A DNA stretch of 64,000 nt from Micromonospora rubida (GTDB lineage Bacteria > Actinomycetota > Actinomycetes > Mycobacteriales > Micromonosporaceae). This document shows positions 1 to 7,794 of the stretch, piece by piece; within the stretch, counting starts at the first letter, position 1; every line of letters begins with the position of its first letter. Made by a program: the position numbers and the translations under genes. The notes beneath the pieces are model-generated. The model was not told the origin of the DNA. It searched no databases and saw only the letters and a list, made by a program, of their open reading frames with translations. The stretch is taken from the NCBI RefSeq assembly GCF_009908295.1, contig NZ_JAAALO010000004.1, positions 434,001 to 498,000 of the forward strand. Reading direction: 5' to 3'.

Positions 1-191
1 TGGCGAACGGCCTGCTCCGGGACGTTTCACGCAGGACCGGACACCGGGCGGCCCAGAGCTCCGCCGGTTATGTTGATCACTGCCTGAACTGCCCCCGGCC
101 GGTGCGGCTGAGGCGGTATCTGCCAGGTAGGCTGGCTGCGCTCGCCCGTTGTGGGTCGGCACCCAACTGCGTACACAGTCAGGAGTGCCCA

Positions 192-455
192 GTGCCTCGC
201 GTCGTCGTCGACGTCATGCTCAAGCCCGAGATCCTCGATCCTCAGGGCCAGGCCGTCGCAAACGCGCTGCCCCGGCTCGGCGTCAGCGACGTCGCCTCTG
301 TCCGGATCGGCAGGCGGATCGAGATCGAGTTCACCGGTGAACCGGACCTGGACCGGGCCCGGGAGATTGCCGACAAGCTGCTCGCCAACCCGGTCATCGA
401 GGACTTCAGCGTCCGCGTGGTCGAGACCGACGAGACCGTGGGCGCACGCCCGTGA
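192..455 (+). CDS. purS: PurS, small subunit of FGAM synthase
   Basis: PurS is the small subunit of the three-part phosphoribosylformylglycinamidine (FGAM) synthase; it holds PurQ and PurL together in the cytoplasm at the fourth step of purine synthesis. The 87-residue product has the usual family length and opens PRVVVDVMLKPEILDPQG, a typical PurS start, and ends in a strand-like FSVRVVE segment. The GTG at 192 was chosen because AGGAG (181-185) lies 6 nt before it; starting at the upstream ATG (102) would add 30 residues unlike the family. The stop overlaps the purQ start (GTGA), so translation is probably coupled. I see no convincing promoter in 1-191. Confidence 0.95.
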   Translation: MPRVVVDVMLKPEILDPQGQAVANALPRLGVSDVASVRIGRRIEIEFTGEPDLDRAREIADKLLANPVIEDFSVRVVETDETVGARP

Positions 456-1135
456 CCGCCCGGGTCGGTGTGGTGACGTTCCCCGGCTCGCTCGACGACG
501 GGGACGCCGCCCGGGCCGTCCGGATCGCCGGTGCCGAGCCGGTCCGGCTCTGGCACGGCGAGGCGGACCTGCGCGGGGTGGACGCCGTCGTCCTCCCCGG
601 CGGCTTCTCCTACGGCGACTACCTGCGCTGCGGTGCCATCGCCCGGTTCGCCCCGGTGATGGAGACCCTGGTGGACGCCGCCCGGGGCGGCCTTCCCGTG
701 CTCGGCATCTGCAACGGCTTCCAGATCCTCTGCGAGGCTCACCTGCTGCCCGGCGCGCTCACCCGCAACCAGCACCTGCACTTCCGTAACCGGGATCAGG
801 TCCTGCGGATCGAGGCCGCCGGCACGGCGTGGACGAACACGTTCCAGCCGGGCCAGGAGGTGCTCATCCCGGTCAAGAACGGCGAGGGCTGCTACGTCGC
901 AGACGCCGCGACGCTCGACCAGCTCGAGGCCGAGGGCCGGGTCGTCGCCCGCTACGTTCGCGGCAACCCCAACGGGTCGCAGCGCGACATCGCCGCGATC
1001 ACCAACCCGGCCGGCAACGTGGTCGGCATCATGCCGCACCCCGAGCACGCGGTGGAGGCGCTCACCGGCCCCTCCCTGGACGGCCTCGGCTTCTTCACCT
1101 CGGTGCTCAAGCACCTGGTGGGGGCCCCGGCGTGA
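452..1135 (+). CDS. purQ: PurQ, glutamine amidotransferase subunit of FGAM synthase
   Basis: PurQ releases ammonia from glutamine and passes it to PurL. The 227-residue class I glutamine amidotransferase shows the nucleophile motif GICNGFQIL with Cys87, and the His196/Glu198 pair in MPHPEHAVE. It also has the early GDYLRCGAIA segment common to PurQ. It starts with GTG inside the purS stop codon and is followed by 64 nt before purL, so purS-purQ-purL read as one operon. Length and motifs fit the family throughout; no oddity seen. Confidence 0.96.
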   Translation: MTARVGVVTFPGSLDDGDAARAVRIAGAEPVRLWHGEADLRGVDAVVLPGGFSYGDYLRCGAIARFAPVMETLVDAARGGLPVLGICNGFQILCEAHLLPGALTRNQHLHFRNRDQVLRIEAAGTAWTNTFQPGQEVLIPVKNGEGCYVADAATLDQLEAEGRVVARYVRGNPNGSQRDIAAITNPAGNVVGIMPHPEHAVEALTGPSLDGLGFFTSVLKHLVGAPA

Positions 1136-1199
1136 CAGTGCGCGGCACCATCGGTCGGCTCAACCGCCCCGGCGGCGGCGAGCGCAGCGAGGAGAGGTC

Positions 1200-4049
1200 A
1201 TGACCACCCATCCGGACCCGGCGGTACGGGAGAACCCGGGCGGCTTCCCGGCCGTCCCGGCGGAGCCGTTCACGGCTTCCGTGGCGCCGCAGCCCGGCCC
1301 GGTCGCCCCGGCCCGGCCCGTCGAGGTGGTTCGCCACCCCGACCAGGCCCGGTCCGCGCCCGCGCCGGCCGGCGACTGGTCGCACGGCCCGGACACCGTG
1401 TCGCGTGCCACGGACACCCCCGGCGAGCTCCAGCCGTACGCCGAGCTGGGCCTGCGCGACGACGAGTACGACCGGATCCGGCACATCCTCGACCGTCGCC
1501 CCACCCAGGCCGAGCTGGCCATGTACTCGATCATGTGGAGCGAGCACTGCTCCTACAAGTCGAGCAAGGTGCACCTGCGCCAGTTCAGTGAGAAGGCCCC
1601 GCCGAGCGACCGGCTGCTCGCCGGCATCGGCGAGAACGCCGGTGTGGTCCAGGTCTCCGACGAGCTGGCGGTGACCTTCAAGGTCGAGTCGCACAACCAC
1701 CCGAGCTTCGTCGAGCCGTACCAGGGCGCGGCGACCGGCGTCGGCGGGATCGTCCGGGACATCCTCGCCATGGGCGCCCGCCCGGTGGCCGTGATGGACC
1801 CGCTGCGCTTCGGCGCGGCCGACCACCCCGACACCGCCCGGGTGCTGCCCGGCGTGGTGGCCGGCGTCGGCGGTTACGGCAACTGCCTCGGCCTGCCCAA
1901 CATCGGCGGCGAGGTCGTCTTCGACCCCTGCTACCAGGGCAACCCGCTGGTCAACGCGCTCTGCCTCGGTGTGCTGCGGGTCGACCGGCTGCAGAAGAAG
2001 GAAGCCACCGGCCCCGGCAACGTCGTGGTGCTGATGGGCGCCCGGACCGGCCGCGACGGCATCGGCGGCGTGTCGGTGCTGGCCAGCGCCACCTTCGACG
2101 AGGGCAGCGAGCAGCGCCGCCCGTCCGTGCAGGTCGGCGACCCGTTCATGGAGAAGCTGCTCATCGAGGCGTGCCTGGAGCTGTACGACGCCGAGCTGGT
2201 CGTCGGCATCCAGGACCTCGGCGGCGCGGGGCTGACCTGCGCGCTCACGGAGACCGCCGCCTCCGCCGGCACCGGCATGCGGGTCTGGCTGGAGCGGGTC
2301 CCGCTGCGCGAGGCCTCGATGGAGCCGCAGGAGATCCTGGCCAGCGAGTCCCAGGAGCGGATGCTGCTGGTCGTCGCCCCGGACAAGCTGGAGGCGGTGC
2401 TCAAGACCGCCGAGAAGTGGGGCGTCTGGGCCACCGCGATCGGCGAGGTCACCGCGCCGTCCCCGGACGGCCAGCCGGGCCGGCTGGTGATCACCTGGCG
2501 CGACCAGCTCGTGGTGGACGTCCCGCCGGGCTCGCTGGTCGACGACGGACCGGTCTACGCCCGCCCGATGCGCGAGCCGGCCGACCTGATCCTGCTCCAG
2601 GCCGACCGGGCCGAAACGCTGCCCCGGCCGTCGACCGCGGAGGCGCTGCGCGAGACCGTGCTGCGCATGATCGCGTCGCCGAACCTGGCCGACAAGACCT
2701 GGGTCACCGAGCAGTACGACCGGTACGTGCTGGGCAACACCGTGCTCGCGCAGCCGGAGGACTCCGGCGTGATCCGGATCGACGAGCGCACCGGCTTGGG
2801 CGTCGCCCTGTCGCTGGACGGTAACGGCCGGTACGCCCGGCTCGACCCGTACAACGGCACGAAGCTGGCGCTGGCCGAGGCGTACCGGAACGTGGCGGTG
2901 ACCGGCGCGAAGCCGATCGCCGTGACCAACTGCCTCAACTTCGGCTCGCCGGAGGACCCGGGCGTGATGTGGCAGTTCGCCGAAGCCGTGCGCGGCCTGG
3001 CGGACGGCTGCCTGGAGCTGGGCATCCCGGTGACCGGCGGCAACGTCAGCTTCTACAACCAGACCGGCGCGGCGGCGATCCACCCGACCCCGGTGGTCGG
3101 CGTGCTCGGCGTGCTGGACGACGTGGCCGAGCGCATGTCGATGGGCTTCGTCCCGCGTACCGGCGGCGATCACGACCAGCTCTTCCTGCTCGGCGAGACA
3201 CACGTGGAGCTCTCCGGCTCGGAGTGGGCCTGGGTGACCCACGAGCACCTCGGTGGCATCCCGCCGCAGGTCGACCTGTCCCGCGAGCGGCAGCTCGCCG
3301 AGCTGCTGGCCGAGGCGGTCCGGGTGGGGCACCTCAGCTCGGCGCACGATCTGTCCGACGGCGGCCTCGCGCAGAGCCTGGTCGAGTCCTGCCTGCGGCG
3401 CGGGGTCGGCGCGCAGATCGCGGTGCCGGAGCACTTCGCCGGCGGCTCGATGCCGTTCGTCTTCCTGTTCAGCGAGTCCGCCGGGCGGGTCCTGGTCTCG
3501 GTGCCGCGCGGCCACGAGAAGGCGTTCACCGCCCTCTGCGCCGAGCGCGGGGTCCCGTGGGAGCTCATCGGGGTCACCGACCAGGCCGGTGGCGCCCTTG
3601 AGGTGCGCGGCCAGTTCCGGATCGGCCTGGACGAGCTGCGCACCGTGCACGGCGCCACGCTGCCCCGGCTCTTCGGCGGGTCTGAGCCTGCCGAGGCAGC
3701 CCCGACCGGGCGGGGCGCCGCTCCGGCGGCGACCACGGCCGCTTCGGCCCTGACGCCGGCGGTCGACACGCCCGAGAATGACCGGGCGGCGGCGGCCCCC
3801 GTCGCCACGCCGGCCGATCGGGTGGCTCCGGAGCACACCGGGCCCGCCCCGGCCAGCCGGTTGGCCGCCGACACGACGGCGGCTGCCGAGGCCGGGTTCA
3901 CCGCCGACGCCCCGGGCGGGGCGTCCGGGCAGCCGGTCGACGGCGGGCACGAGCGGGTCGACGGCCCGGAGCGGTCCACCGGTCCGTCCGGGGCGACCGA
4001 ACCCGACGCCGGTGGCGCCGACCGGTCCGCCGTGCCCGATCAGCGCTGA
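1200..4049 (+). CDS. purL: PurL, large synthetase subunit of FGAM synthase, with extra tails
   Basis: PurL uses ATP and ammonia from PurQ to turn FGAR into FGAM. The core (about residues 76-825) has the family signatures MWSEHCSYKSSK, KVESHNHPSFVEPYQGAATG, NIGGEVVFD, a second-half TGGNVSFYNQTG and AHDLSDGGLAQSL. The ATG at 1200 has GGAGAGG (1191-1197) before it. The product is 949 residues; bacterial short PurL is usually about 740-760. The excess is an Ala/Pro-rich N-terminal 75 residues and a C-terminal tail of about 124 residues rich in Ala, Pro, Gly, Thr and charged residues, both probably disordered. Function of the tails is unknown. Its stop is 4 nt before the next gene. Confidence 0.95.
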   Translation: MTTHPDPAVRENPGGFPAVPAEPFTASVAPQPGPVAPARPVEVVRHPDQARSAPAPAGDWSHGPDTVSRATDTPGELQPYAELGLRDDEYDRIRHILDRRPTQAELAMYSIMWSEHCSYKSSKVHLRQFSEKAPPSDRLLAGIGENAGVVQVSDELAVTFKVESHNHPSFVEPYQGAATGVGGIVRDILAMGARPVAVMDPLRFGAADHPDTARVLPGVVAGVGGYGNCLGLPNIGGEVVFDPCYQGNPLVNALCLGVLRVDRLQKKEATGPGNVVVLMGARTGRDGIGGVSVLASATFDEGSEQRRPSVQVGDPFMEKLLIEACLELYDAELVVGIQDLGGAGLTCALTETAASAGTGMRVWLERVPLREASMEPQEILASESQERMLLVVAPDKLEAVLKTAEKWGVWATAIGEVTAPSPDGQPGRLVITWRDQLVVDVPPGSLVDDGPVYARPMREPADLILLQADRAETLPRPSTAEALRETVLRMIASPNLADKTWVTEQYDRYVLGNTVLAQPEDSGVIRIDERTGLGVALSLDGNGRYARLDPYNGTKLALAEAYRNVAVTGAKPIAVTNCLNFGSPEDPGVMWQFAEAVRGLADGCLELGIPVTGGNVSFYNQTGAAAIHPTPVVGVLGVLDDVAERMSMGFVPRTGGDHDQLFLLGETHVELSGSEWAWVTHEHLGGIPPQVDLSRERQLAELLAEAVRVGHLSSAHDLSDGGLAQSLVESCLRRGVGAQIAVPEHFAGGSMPFVFLFSESAGRVLVSVPRGHEKAFTALCAERGVPWELIGVTDQAGGALEVRGQFRIGLDELRTVHGATLPRLFGGSEPAEAAPTGRGAAPAATTAASALTPAVDTPENDRAAAAPVATPADRVAPEHTGPAPASRLAADTTAAAEAGFTADAPGGASGQPVDGGHERVDGPERSTGPSGATEPDAGGADRSAVPDQR

Positions 4050-4053
4050 GGCG

Positions 4054-4809
4054 ATGGCCGCGGCCGTCTTCGCCCAACCCGGCTCCGGCGCCCGGTTCGA
4101 CTGGGGGCTGACCGGCGCGGCGGAGCTCGGTCGCGTCTGCGCCGTCCTGGTGGTGGTGGATGTGCTCTCGTTCACCACCGCCGTGGAGGTCGCGGTCGCC
4201 CGGGGGATGCGGGTGCACCCGTTCCCCTGGGGTGCGCAGGCGGCGGAGTACGGGCGCCGGGTTGGCGCGGTCGCCGCCGTGGGCCGCCGGCAGACGACCC
4301 CGGAACATCCGTGGTCGCTCTCCCCGGCGGCGCTGCGTACCGCGCCGGTCGTCGCCGACCTGGTGCTGCCGTCGCCGAACGGCTCGGCGATCAGCGCCGC
4401 CGCCAGTGCCACCGGGCTTCCGGTGGTCGCCGCCTGCCTGCGCAACGCCCGCGCCGTCGGGCGCTGGCTGTGCGAGCGGGGGTACGGCTCGGTCGACGCC
4501 CCGATCGGCGTGATCGCCTCCGGCGAGCGTTGGCCCGACGGCGCCCTGCGACCCTCGGTGGAGGACCAGCTCGGGGCGGGGTGCGTGCTCGACTCCCTCT
4601 CCGGGGTGCCCGGCGGGCTGTCGGTGGAGGCCGCGATGACCCTCGCCGCGCTGGCCAGTACCCCGGACGTGCCGGCCGCCGTGCGCGGCTGCGTCTCCGG
4701 CCGGGAGCTCGCCGAGGGCGGCTTCGCCGGCGACGTGGAGGTCGCGGTCCAGGTCGGCGTCTCGGACGTGGTCCCGGTGCTGCGTCAGGGCGTCTTCTCG
4801 GCCGCCTGA
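4054..4809 (+). CDS. ComB-like 2-phosphosulfolactate phosphatase family protein
   Basis: The 251-residue product resembles the ComB family (2-phosphosulfolactate phosphatase, coenzyme M pathway in archaea). Visible family features are VVVDVLSFTTAVEVAVARG near the start, LVLPSPNGSAIS, and a distal IGVIASGERWPDG segment. Actinobacteria do not make coenzyme M, so the real substrate is probably a different phosphate ester; that is inference. ATG at 4054 lies 4 nt after the purL stop, suggesting it is the last gene of the purSQL operon. An in-frame upstream start inside the purL tail is possible, but the family begins near here. Two hairpins follow the stop. Confidence 0.75.
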   Translation: MAAAVFAQPGSGARFDWGLTGAAELGRVCAVLVVVDVLSFTTAVEVAVARGMRVHPFPWGAQAAEYGRRVGAVAAVGRRQTTPEHPWSLSPAALRTAPVVADLVLPSPNGSAISAAASATGLPVVAACLRNARAVGRWLCERGYGSVDAPIGVIASGERWPDGALRPSVEDQLGAGCVLDSLSGVPGGLSVEAAMTLAALASTPDVPAAVRGCVSGRELAEGGFAGDVEVAVQVGVSDVVPVLRQGVFSAA

Positions 4810-4817
4810 GCCGGTTC

Positions 4818-4836
4818 GACCGGCCCTCGGCCGGTC
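4818..4836 (+). terminator. Hairpin after the purL operon
   Basis: GACCGGCC (4818-4825) pairs perfectly with GGCCGGTC (4829-4836) around a 3-nt loop, followed by CCCTTTCT. It lies 8 nt after the comB-like stop and fits a rho-independent terminator for the plus-strand operon. Confidence 0.6.
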
Positions 4837-4867
4837 CCTTTCTACGTCATTCCTGGCCCCGACGAGT

Positions 4868-4899
4868 GAGAGCGGCTGCCCGACGGGGCAGCCGCTCTC
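4868..4899. terminator. Strong hairpin between convergent genes
   Basis: Arms 4868-4880 (GAGAGCGGCTGCC) and 4887-4899 are perfectly complementary over 13 bp, extendable by one C-G pair to leave a GACG tetraloop. No T tract, as is common in high-GC actinobacteria. It sits between two converging genes and can serve both strands. Confidence 0.75.
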
Positions 4900-4932
4900 T
4901 GCGTCGCGGTGCGGGCGGTCGACCCGCGAGGG

Positions 4933-7110
4933 TCAGTCGTCCAGCCAGTCCAGCCGGCGCCCGCCCCGGTCCTGCTGCGGCGGGCCGTCGGGCCGGGCCC
5001 GATCCGGCTGGGCCTGGTCGCCGTAGTAGCCGCCGCCCTGCTGCTGGTCGTAGCCGGCCGGCTGGTCGTATCCGTGGCCCTGCGGTGAGGGCTGCTGGCC
5101 GTAGCCGCCGCCCTGCTGCGGGGGCTGCTGGCCGTACCCCCCGGCCTGCGGTGAGGGCTGCTGACCGTAGCCGCCACGCTGTTGCGGGGGCTCCTGGCCG
5201 TAGCCGCCGCCCTGCTGCTGGTCGTACCCGCCAGCCTGGCCGTAGCCGCCCTGCTGGCCGTAGCTCTCGCCGCCGTAGCCGCCGCGCTGCTGACCGGCGT
5301 CGTAGCCGCCGCGCTGGTCGTAGCCGCCGCCCTGCTGGCCGGCGTCGTAGCCGCCCTGCTGGCCGTACCCGCCGCCGGTGGGCTCGCCGCCGCGGCCGTA
5401 CTGCGGAGGCGACTCCGGCTGGCCGTAGCTGTGGCCCTGGTCGGCCTGGTAGGTGCTGGTCGGGTACGGGTCCGCCGGGGGGGTGTACGAGCCGGTGGAC
5501 TCACCGGTGTACCGGCCGGTCGGCTCGTCGTAGCGCTCGCCGTAACCACCGCCCTGGGCCGGGTAGCCCCCGGTCGCCGGGTCCGCCGGTGCGCCGTAGC
5601 CCTGGCTGCCGTAGCCGCCGCCGGACGCCGGTGCGTCGGTGCCGTACCCGCCGGGCGTGCCGCCGTACCCGCTCCCGGAGCCGTACCCGCCGCCGGAGGC
5701 CGGGGCGTTGGTGCCGTGCGCGCCGTACCCGCCGGTGGAGGTGGGGGCGGGCGGGTTGCCGTAGCCGGCCCCGGAGGCGGGCGCGTTGCCGTAGCCGGCG
5801 CCCGAGGCGGGCGCGTTGCCGTAGCCCCCGGCCGCGCCGTAGCCGCCGCCCCGGGGTTCGTCGCCGTAGCCGCCGCTGCTGCCGGCTCCCCAGCCGCCCT
5901 GCTGGCCACCGGGGCCGTACGCGGGCGGCGGGGCACCGTACGGGTCCGGCGGGACGTCGTCCACGATCGGCTGGTGCATCATCGTCGGCGCGTCGCTGAG
6001 CGAGGTGCCGCCGACCATCGTCGGGTCCGGCCCGGTGCCGACGCGGTTGACCACCCGGGTCTTGTCGTCCGCCCCGTGGTACGCCCCCCGGGCGGCGGGC
6101 ACCGCGCCCGCCCCTGCGGCACCGGCCGGGTCGTCATCGTCGTCGGTGTCGTCGCCGTTCTCCCGGCGCTTCATCCAGAGCAGCACGATGGTGCCCACGC
6201 CGACAGCCACGAACAGGCCGCCGAGCAGGATGAGCAGCAAGGTTCCGAAGCCGGACTCCTTCTCGGTGGCGGTGTTCTTCTGCGCGACTCCCGGGGAGGC
6301 CGCGGCGCTCTCGTCGGCGGCATCCTCGGTCGGCTCGTCGGTGGGCAGTGGCTCCTCGGTGGCCGACGGAGTCGGACTCGGGCTCACCTCGACCTTGATC
6401 GCCAGGCTGATCCGCTGCCCGGTCACGCTCTGTCCGGCGCTCGCGTCGAACGACTTGGTGGTGCGGATCTCACCCTGGACGGCGCCGATACCGATCCGGC
6501 CCGGGGTGATCGGCCGGTCCTTGCTCCCGGTGAAGCGGAAGTTCCCGCTGCCCTCGCTGGTGGTCTCGTAGTGGTGGCCGCCGCTGTCCTGAAGCATGAC
6601 GATGGCGTTCGGCACCCCCGCGCCGTTGGCTGCGGCCACCACCTTGCCGGAGACCGACTTGACGGTCTGCACCTGCTCCTGCGTCGGCTCCGGGGCGGCC
6701 TTCGCCTTCACGTTGACCTGGAAGCTCCCGGTGCCCGGGTTGGACTTGTCGGGCTGCACCCGGACCGTGACGGTGACGCCGCCCGCCTCGGGTGCGCTGT
6801 CGCTCGCCTTGATCGTCAGCAGCTGGGTCTTCGGCGACTGGCCGTTGAAGTTGATCTGGCCACAGCCGTCCGCGCAGCTCACCCCGGAGGGCAAACCGCT
6901 GAGGCTGATCCTGGCGGTTTCGTCGCCGTCGCGCGGGGTGACCTGGACAGTCACGGTGGCGTCGCTGCCAGCGTTCAGGTTGAGCGAGCCGGGCGAGACC
7001 GCGACCTCGGCCGCCAGGGCAGGTGCGGCGGGGGCGGCGAGCAGGACGCCGACCACCAGCGCCACGACCACACCGGCCCGCTGCTTCCAGGCACGTCGGT
7101 GCGTTGACAC
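4933..7110 (-). CDS. Secreted membrane-anchored protein with long Gly/Tyr/Gln-rich cytoplasmic tail
   Basis: I do not recognise a named family for the 725-residue product. A signal peptide (about 1-36, ending ALAAEV) leads to an Ig-like region (SPGSLNLNAGSDATVTVQV) and then a carboxypeptidase-regulatory-like region (SVSGKVVAAANGAGVPNAIV). A Pro/Ser/Thr/Glu linker leads to one membrane segment (about 287-310, GTLLLILLGGLFVAVGVG), basic WMKRRE, an acidic DDTDDDDD run, and about 410 residues rich in Gly, Tyr, Gln and Pro. GTG at 7110 is preferred since AAGG lies 8 nt upstream and the signal peptide begins there; GTG at 7116 is possible. Near the membrane are Thr motifs (KTRVVNR, PTMVGG, PTMMHQ) that could be phospho-sites. 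The last residues RRLDWLDD look like a conserved end. Confidence 0.75.
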   Translation of the reverse strand: MSTHRRAWKQRAGVVVALVVGVLLAAPAAPALAAEVAVSPGSLNLNAGSDATVTVQVTPRDGDETARISLSGLPSGVSCADGCGQINFNGQSPKTQLLTIKASDSAPEAGGVTVTVRVQPDKSNPGTGSFQVNVKAKAAPEPTQEQVQTVKSVSGKVVAAANGAGVPNAIVMLQDSGGHHYETTSEGSGNFRFTGSKDRPITPGRIGIGAVQGEIRTTKSFDASAGQSVTGQRISLAIKVEVSPSPTPSATEEPLPTDEPTEDAADESAAASPGVAQKNTATEKESGFGTLLLILLGGLFVAVGVGTIVLLWMKRRENGDDTDDDDDPAGAAGAGAVPAARGAYHGADDKTRVVNRVGTGPDPTMVGGTSLSDAPTMMHQPIVDDVPPDPYGAPPPAYGPGGQQGGWGAGSSGGYGDEPRGGGYGAAGGYGNAPASGAGYGNAPASGAGYGNPPAPTSTGGYGAHGTNAPASGGGYGSGSGYGGTPGGYGTDAPASGGGYGSQGYGAPADPATGGYPAQGGGYGERYDEPTGRYTGESTGSYTPPADPYPTSTYQADQGHSYGQPESPPQYGRGGEPTGGGYGQQGGYDAGQQGGGYDQRGGYDAGQQRGGYGGESYGQQGGYGQAGGYDQQQGGGYGQEPPQQRGGYGQQPSPQAGGYGQQPPQQGGGYGQQPSPQGHGYDQPAGYDQQQGGGYYGDQAQPDRARPDGPPQQDRGGRRLDWLDD
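4985..5930 (-). repeat. Degenerate coding repeat, QGGGYGQQ / GGGYG units
   Basis: Within the gene above, the DNA is made of short imperfect direct repeats (plus-strand core gccgtagccgcc / ctgctggccgtag) coding GGYGQQPSPQ, QGGYDAGQQ and PASGAGYGN units. Typical of slippage-prone low-complexity tails; copy number may vary between strains. Confidence 0.8.
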
Positions 7111-7256
7111 GTCCACCGCCTTCCGGTCTGACTTCCCTGGCCGGCGGGGCGCCGGGCCGGGGATCATCACGGTACGAATACGCCGTGGGCAACTATGCCT
7201 TGTCTGACCGGATCGGCGCGACCCAGGGCCGCGTCGAAAGCGCCTGAGCCAGGTCG

Positions 7257-7262
7257 TATCGT
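7257..7262 (+). promoter_or_regulatory. Possible -10 box of a leaderless transcript
   Basis: TATCGT ends 6 nt before the GTG start at 7269 and there is no ribosome site in between. This spacing is typical of leaderless actinobacterial genes. No clear -35 box. Confidence 0.35.
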
Positions 7263-7268
7263 CCCGTC

Positions 7269-7634
7269 GTGTCCTCTCCGCACACAAAGTCCGCAGCCGT
7301 GGCCGCCGCGCTCGCCGCCCTCGACGAGGGGCGTACGCCCGAACGGCCGGTGTTCCGGGAGGCGGTTCGGGCCCTGTTGGCGAGCCTTGCGGACCGAGCC
7401 CCTGGCCGATCGGTGGAGGTACGTGTCCCACCTTACGGCGCAGTTCAGTGCATTCCCGGTCCCCGACACACCCGTGGCACCCCGGCGAACGTCGTCGAGC
7501 TGGACCCGACCACCTGGCTGGAGCTGGCGACGGGCCGCCTGAGCTGGGCGGACGCGGTCGCCGAGGGGCGCGTACGGGTCAGTGGCGTCCGCGCTGACCT
7601 CTCCGCGCACCTCCCGCTCCGACCGAACGACTAG
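7269..7634 (+). CDS. Sterol-carrier-family-like small protein
   Basis: A 121-residue cytoplasmic protein resembling the short SCP2-like proteins encoded upstream of purF in many actinobacteria. The second half carries the recognisable VELDPTTWLELATGRLSWADAVAEGRVRVSG stretch, which in the SCP/MDMPI group forms the C-terminal lobe; only the part before 20 residues from its end is conserved by eye. The biochemical role is not known. GTG at 7269 has no Shine-Dalgarno and may be leaderless. It lies 160 nt before purF on the same strand. Confidence 0.65.
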   Translation: MSSPHTKSAAVAAALAALDEGRTPERPVFREAVRALLASLADRAPGRSVEVRVPPYGAVQCIPGPRHTRGTPANVVELDPTTWLELATGRLSWADAVAEGRVRVSGVRADLSAHLPLRPND

Positions 7635-7794
7635 CCCTCGCAGTGGTCACGTTGCGGCGCCATGCCGTGACTGTCTGCATTGACGCCCGTTCGCGTACAC
7701 TTTGAGGCGACGACAGTGGTCCCGGCCGAGCAAGCGTGGATCCGAACCCGAGATCCCGCCCGGCCAGTCCAGACCCAGCATGAGGGAGCGGTAA

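Noticed and set aside
1107..4445. Very long open frame on the minus strand opposite purL
   Set aside because: GC-rich codon bias of purL keeps the opposite strand open; the product is Arg/Gly/His-rich without domains, and purL is certain.
4985..5930. Repeats taken as a possible CRISPR or minisatellite array
   Set aside because: Units are short, irregular and in frame with a coding region; they encode a low-complexity tail.
7680..7701. TTGACG and TACACT as a purF promoter
   Set aside because: The two hexamers are only 10 nt apart; no proper -35/-10 spacing can be made.
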